Origin: Plazaster borealis
Taxonomy: Eukaryota > Echinodermata > Asteroidea > Forcipulatida > Labidiasteridae
Assembly: GCA_021014325.1 (NCBI GenBank)
Contig: CM037474.1
Span: forward strand, 4,096,488-4,160,487
Direction: 5' to 3'
DNA: 64,000 bases
Part shown: in pieces, positions 58,797-64,000 of the stretch
How positions within the stretch are numbered: position 1 is the stretch's first letter
Layout of the letters: each line of letters opens with the position of its first letter
The notes under the pieces: generated by a model
Seen by the model: only the letters and a program-made list of their open reading frames with translations
What the model was told of the DNA's origin: nothing
Databases searched by the model: none
Program-made: the position numbers and the translations under genes

Positions 58797-59257
58797 TCAT
58801 AGAGCTGCTAATCACACGTTTTGTGCTTACTGGGCGAGTTTCCATTTCATAGCGCTGCTAACCGTAAGCACACGAAAAGGCATGCTAACCTTCTGGGCCC
58901 AATTTCATAGAGCTGCCTAAGCAGAAAATATTGCTTAACAATTTTCTGCTTAGCAGAAATGAGCAGAATACCAGTCATAAATTGTACATGTGACATGGTA
59001 TTTTGGCTGGTAACCCTGTTCTGGTAAGCACAATTTTGTTGTGCTTAGCTATTTTTTGTGCTTAAGCTGCTCAGAATTGGGCCCCGGTGCTTACTGTATG
59101 AAAATGAATGACGTGACAATGCAAATCCGTGGTGAACGCGCAAGATGGCCGCCTAATTTTCTTGCTAACCTGTGAAATACGCTTATGAACAAGCACATTT
59201 TTCTGCTACAGTTAGCACGAAAATTTGCTTACCGTTAAGCAGCGCTATGAAATTGGG
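58797..59257. mobile_element. Foldback element with a nested foldback copy
   Basis: The outer element runs from GGGCCCAATTTCATAGAGCT to CTATGAAATTGGGC. At 58895-59084 it is split by a second, complete GGGCCCAATTTCATA element. The D-intron copy (39540-39805) reads straight across this point (ACCTTCCGGTGCTTACTG), proving the nesting. Confidence 0.82.
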
Positions 59258-59656
59258 CACAGGTGTGGCTATTAGGCCCAGGCCCAGAGATAAGTACACA
59301 CGACCCCTGTGTGAATTCTTAAAGGGGAGGTCATTGATGGATTTATTTTTTAGTTGTTTGGCTAAGTCTCGGGAGAAAATGTGGAATTTTGAGAGATTTT
59401 ATAATTTTTGGGGGGTGGTAGACAAAATTTATTTACAAATGGACAGTTGATAAGTGTCCGACCAGACACAATGATGTTTGATTTCGTCTCAGAGTGTCTT
59501 TTTACTTCGATTGCCGTGTCCCGTGATATCGAAATTAACCATCGCAACGCCCTTATATGTACAGTCTCATGACGAGGCTGACCGGTAGTTCTGGAGAAGC
59601 CCCACCACTTAAACATTTACAGGGCCAGCCACGCCCTCGATACTCCCCGTGGGTAT

Positions 59657-61878
59657 TTATAGTTGATGCAGTGTTGTTTCAGTAGTAACCTCGTCCCCAA
59701 CAAGGGCAGAATCTTTCCCCCTGCGGAACGCCTTTCGTATCCCTCGACGGAATGGCCTATTTGTCAAGATGTAAATAATCGGATTCACACAAGAGTTACC
59801 AATCCCTAAGATGACGGTGACATGGTAGATGGGCGAGCTGAAAGACTCGTGTACACCGAAGTAGTAGAGCACTACAAACAGCTTGTTAGGAGCCCAGCAG
59901 ACGGCGAAGGTCAGGACGAAGACCAGGAGGGTCTTGGATAGCGTCTTGGCTGTCTGGAGCTGCCACATTTCACGCTGAGTAGCTCGTTTGTTTTCCGAAG
60001 AAGCTGTGCAAGGAGAGACAAGGGGGACAAAGAAGAAGAAAGAAACGAGTGTTAGAAAGAAGCTCCTGCATGCAGTAATTAACGTGGATCTTAATAGATC
60101 TCTGAGGCCGAGCGGTCATGCGCACTGGACTCAAGCTATTGTGTTTCTCACCAGCAGACTGTGGGTTTGAGTCCCGGTCTTGACACTTGTGTCCTTAAGC
60201 AAGACACTTAACCATTATGGCTTCGTCCTTCGGATGGGACGTAAAGCCGTTGCTCCCATGAATTGTGTAAAGCACGTAAAAGAACCCAATTACACTTATC
60301 GCTAAGAGAAGGGGTTTGCCCCGGTGTTTCTTACAGTGGCTGCTGAATGCGCCACAGCACCTTGTTAATAATCACACGGTGTTACTCAAATGGGTCTCAG
60401 AATTCAAAACTTCAGAAACCTTTCTGGAAATAAATAATAATTAGCGCTTTGAGACGCCCGTAGATAAACTGCTATATAAAAACTCCGTTGTTATTGTTGT
60501 TATTATTAGATCACGTTGTAAACAAGTAATGGTTGTAGTTATGTGGAATTGGAAATCGTTTCTGAGTTGATGACTTCAGATTTGCCTTCTCCATATCACT
60601 GCTAAAACCCATTCTTCAACGTTGTCGTCGAAGCCAACGCATACGGCCTTAGATCGTTTACGTTCTGATTGTATGAAAAAACAAAAATCCGGACATGTTT
60701 GGCTTTTCATAATTACTGTGGAAAGCCCGTAAAAACTCAACTGAAAAAATATCCTCGCGGTCTCCCTTAAAAACTCATTTTGTTGACACATTTGTCAACT
60801 GGTTCTTCTGGTCCTCTTTATGTTTGTCAACTACCCCTGTCAATCCGGCAAAAAATTCAAACATAATACCAAGACGTAGACTCTACCCATAAAACATGTA
60901 AAAACACATTTACAGTTTTATGTAAATCTCAAGTCAACAGTGTTGGAGCGTCACTGAATGGGACAGCGCCATCATTTATCTACCAAACAATAATCCGGAC
61001 ATGTTTGTCTTTTCATAATTACCGTGGAAAGCCCGTAAGAACTCAACGAATGCAGTCCAAGGTCTTTTCGGTTTAATATTCACATGGAAACACAGTCGTC
61101 TCTTTTCTCATGAGTTATTAAGTTTAAGAATTGAGAAAACAGTTCTTTACTAGTGTCATTCTTTATACTCACCCAGTCTGCTCTGCAGTAGCTTGATTTG
61201 TCTCCTCAGTGTCGAAATGACTTTCCATTGTACCACAATCATGAAGATAAATGGAAGAAGGAAAGGAATCAGGAAATTGATGCATCCTGCAACAACTTGA
61301 ACCCCTCTGTTCGGCCAGCTCCAAAACTTGCACATGGCACTTTCATCTTCACCGTACAGGAATATGTTGTGGGACTGGACGAGGACACCAACCATCCAGC
61401 ACGAAGCAATCATCAAGTATTTGTTTCGTTTAGTGAGCACTACTTTGTACTTATGTGGGTGGACGATGGCTACATACCGCTCCAGGTTGACTGTGACAAG
61501 TCCATAGACTGACGTCACTGCACAGACCCAGAACAGATACTGACTGACGTACAGTCGGCATCTTAGTTCGCCAAAGAACCCGGGGTTCGGGTTCTCCACG
61601 ACAGCAGTTGGCAGGAGCTTAAAGGGGATGACCAGGCCACACACGATGAAGTCAACAACCGAGAGATGCACCAAGAAATCACTGGTGTTTGTCCGGAGGG
61701 ACGGCACGCGGAGTAGCACAAAGGCGACCAGAAGGTTACCAGTAATACCGAGTGTGCAGATTATGCCGTAGAGGGCCAACACGTCATCACTATCAGCAAA
61801 GTTTCCCCAGTAGTGAACACTTTCGTTGGCATCAATCTTGCGTTCGAACGTGTTCCGAACCTCAGTAGCGTTCCTCAT
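59657..61878 (-). CDS. Receptor F: class A GPCR, 350 aa
   Basis: Predicted plasma-membrane receptor, ligand unknown. Exon 1 is 61173-61878 (CTGG|GTGAGT); exon 2 is 59657-60003 (TTGCACAG acceptor); phase 1 intron at codon 236. Features: sequons N3 and N18; TM1 N48; TM2 Asp76; TM3 Cys107 and ERY 133-135; TM4 Trp161; loop-2 Cys183 before KFWSWPNRG; TM5 Pro209; TM6 CWAP 271-274 (proline kept); TM7 NPIIY 309-313; helix 8 FRRGIRKAFRRG; 37-residue tail. Closest relative is C, on the other strand 36 kb away. The 1.17-kb intron contains a SINE (60098) and an internal duplication (60688-60740 and 60988-61045). A TTTTTACAG acceptor-like site lies 25 bp before the start codon, so an upstream leader exon is likely. 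Intact throughout. Confidence 0.92.
60098..60508 (+). mobile_element. tRNA-derived SINE in the intron of receptor F
   Basis: A box GAGGCCGAGCGG, B box GGTTTGAGTCC, shared body (CTTCGGATGGGACGTAAAGC) and a GCTATATAAAAAC plus (ATT/GTT)n tail. Antisense to receptor F, within its intron. Confidence 0.87.
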
Positions 61879-61911
61879 GTTTGGAATATTCTCCTTTCAA
61901 ACTGTAAAAAT

Positions 61912-62420
61912 ACGATAGACCACAAATTGTTAAGTGTGAATTCGGGGGAGGGAGAAACGCCGCCAACGCGCCACAAACGTTGACAATAATCTTTTTCGAC
62001 TCTCGAGACGCAGACAGCTCGAATGTACAACACGAATATTTATTGCGCAAAATGGTGCAAACATACTGTATATGTACATACACCCACCGTGTGTAACGTA
62101 TCCCATTTGAACACAGTAGTTGTAGCGGTTTGCGGCCGGCCAGTGAGACTGCCTGGACGAGTCCATATAATTTTCTGGGGGTGGTTTATATCTTCAACTG
62201 TTTTAAATACACTCAATGTTTAGACTAGAGAACTTTTGTATATGACGTTGTGTTGTGTGTAGTTAACTGCTTAAGAAAATTAACAATTTTAAGCAAATGC
62301 TCCCGTCCGTCAACCGACGTGATCGTGGCATTCAACTGAGTATTGGCAGTGTTCTAAAAAAAAACTTCGAAAAAGCGTCAGATATCTAGAGGATATAGGG
62401 AGGGATGTTTATGTTTTGGG
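61912..62420. repeat. Receptor F upstream region, homologous to the hAT-like unit interior
   Basis: Aligns in the same orientation to about 2510-3060 and 6625-7210. Shared landmarks include AATAATCT..TTCGACTCTCG, GAGTCCAT, TATCTTCAA and GATATCTAGAGGATATAGGG. Identity is roughly three quarters in the best part by eye. Neither TIR of the element is present; homology stops just short of the F start codon. It may be the receptor's natural 5' flank. Confidence 0.65.
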
Positions 62421-62960
62421 GGTTTTAAAATAAACTTGAACGAAATCACTAAAACAAATTTGATCATTGTTTATTATGTGTTTAGTTATTATTTGTTCGA
62501 AGTTTGAAGTTTTCTGCGCTGCAATTTTGCTGAAGTTTGATCGGAAAAACTAGCCAATTTTTTCAATTTTTGAACTAGTTTTTTTTATCTTCGTCTTATG
62601 CATTATACTGATTGATTTCTTTGGATCGTTCCTATTTCTTAAAGGTTTTTTGTTCATTTTCGTGTGTAAGTTTGTATCATGCTAAGCATGCTGTCGGTGG
62701 GTTCCAGAAACATCAAAGAGTCCCGAGGTTATTTTTCTTTCTTTCATTTTCCGAGGATTCCGGCGAAGTTTGTTAACAACTCTCGAAAGGATTTCAAGTT
62801 GTCAAAATGGTCCTTAAATGGTTTATATGATGAGGGGATCACCAACAAAGTTTTTTTTATAAAAGCCTAAATTACTATGAAGTTGTTCATAGATCAAGGG
62901 TTGTTACTGCATAGCACCGAAAGAAACATAATGGTAGGAAAAACAAAAATAATTCAAATT
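62421..62960. other. AT-rich region, no gene recognised
   Basis: Only short open frames; no repeat shared elsewhere in the window. The 63-codon frame at 62679 has no recognised domain. Confidence 0.4.
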
Positions 62961-63560
62961 CACTTGAAATAAATTATTTTGAGCGCTCAAAAATCATTTT
63001 ATTCTCACCATAAAATCATTTTGGTCGCTATCATTTCGTGCTTTCGAAATCATTTTGCTCGGAATCATTTCGAAAGCTCAATTACAAAATTAAGAGCGCT
63101 CGAAATAACTTATTGTAAAAACTAAAAATAAAATATTGCGAAATCGAAACAAGTTGTCGAAATCATTTCTCTCAAAATCATTTCGAACGCTCCAAATAAA
63201 TTATGAAGAGAGCTAAAAATAAATTATTGCAAAATTTCGAAATAAATTATTGCGAAATCATTTTTTGCTCTCAAAATCATTTCGAAAGCTCAACAAAATT
63301 ATTAGAGAGCTCGAAATAACTTATGGCAGAAGCAAAAGAATAAAATGTTTATTGCGAAATCGATTCAAGTTGTCAAAATCATTTCGAACGCTCAAAATAA
63401 TTTATTTGGTGCGCTCGGAGTTAATTATTGCCAGAGCTCGAAATAAATTATTGCAAAAGCTTGAAATAAATTATTGCGAAAATCATTTCGTGTGTTCAAA
63501 ATTATTTCGCTCGAAATCATTTTGAACGCTAAAAATAATTTATTTTAAATGAACAAAATA
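62961..63560. repeat. AT-rich minisatellite-like block (AATCATTTCGAA family)
   Basis: Dense repetition of AAATCATTTCGAA, GCTCGAAATAA and AATTATTGCGAAAT in both orientations. A longer unit recurs with a spacing of about 212 bp (AAAGCTCAA..ATTA..GAGCTCGAAATAACTTAT-like at 63075 and 63287). The 91-codon frame at 63250 is made entirely of this repeat. Confidence 0.75.
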
Positions 63561-63599
63561 ATTTTGTGAGCACATGTCCCTTTATGGGCTCCTTATAGC

Positions 63600-63710
63600 C
63601 TCCCTGGCATTTGACTATTTTATGGTTTTCATTGTAAAGCGCATAGAGAATTAAGTGTTAATTATTATGCGCTATATAAATCGAAAGTTATTATTATTAT
63701 TATTATTCCT
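63600..63710 (+). mobile_element. SINE/LINE 3' end
   Basis: TGTAAAGCGCATAGAGAATT, ATTATGCGCTATATAAATCG and an (ATT)n tail, the usual ending of SINEs in this window. The 5' part is not recognisable. Confidence 0.6.
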
Positions 63711-64000
63711 AGTTGAAGCATTGTTTGCTGCTCATAAAAATGTATCATGATCTACTCATATAAAGAAATACCTACCCTGGTCCATAAAACGACACAAATT
63801 CAATCTTAAACATAAGGGTCTCGAAAAGGCATCAGATAATGGGCGCAATCTTTGAAAATTGCCACTTTTAAAATTCGCGCAAGCCAATTTTAGGACTAAA
63901 GCCCACACAAATAAAAATTGCGCGGCTGAGGCACGTAATTGAAACGAACTACGATTTGCATAAATAATCCGACCATGAGATTTGCTTGTGCTGCCAGTTG

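Noticed and set aside
63250..63525. 91-codon basic protein
   Set aside because: Entirely composed of the AATCATTTCGAA repeat.

Overview
This window looks like part of an animal genome, most likely an echinoderm and probably a sea star. It carries intron-split rhodopsin-class (class A) G-protein-coupled receptor (GPCR) genes, tRNA-derived SINEs, LINE reverse-transcriptase tails, and several foldback or terminal-inverted-repeat (TIR) families whose ends (for example GGGCCCAATTTCATA and AGGGACACGTTGCC) I associate from memory with echinoderm assemblies. The species assignment is inference. There is no bacterial gene organisation and no operon.

The coding content is one lineage-specific receptor family in two facing arrays. 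On the + strand are A (9.6-10.5 kb, lacking its 5' end), B (15.66-17.37 kb) and C (23.07-24.80 kb). On the - strand are D (38.9-42.0 kb), E (50.1-51.4 kb), a nearly deleted copy G (tail at 52.98-53.08 kb, promoter near 53.8 kb) and F (59.7-61.9 kb). Each intact gene has two coding exons. Exon 1 encodes the N-terminus to TM5 and the third intracellular loop. Exon 2 encodes TM6, TM7 and a short tail. The intron is always in phase 1 at the same codon. B, D and E form one subfamily with A; C and F form another. The predicted proteins are 350, 351, 359, 359 and 350 residues (B, C, D, E, F). No ligand can be named. Tandem clusters like this in echinoderms are often suspected chemosensory receptors, which is only an analogy here.

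Layout: 0-2.3 kb holds diverged repeats and satellite monomers. 2.3-7.8 kb is a composite hAT-like element with a perfect 8-bp target duplication, enclosing arrays of 12-bp-stem hairpins and a telomere-like G-rich tract. 7.8-9.6 kb is a 457-bp satellite that runs directly into truncated receptor A. 10.5-38.9 kb is receptors B and C among MITEs, SINEs and LINE fragments. 28.4-42.9 kb and 43.1-52.6 kb are two diverged copies of a segmental duplication, each ending in a receptor (D and E). 52.6-64 kb holds the decayed third unit, receptor F and repeat-rich DNA. Duplicated flanks act as natural empty-site controls that delimit several insertions.

The receptors share structure rather than a pathway. 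D, E and the remnant G keep a common TATA-containing promoter and a 5' UTR exon with a conserved splice donor, suggesting co-inherited regulation. Most remaining DNA is mobile-element sequence, and no other convincing host protein gene was found.
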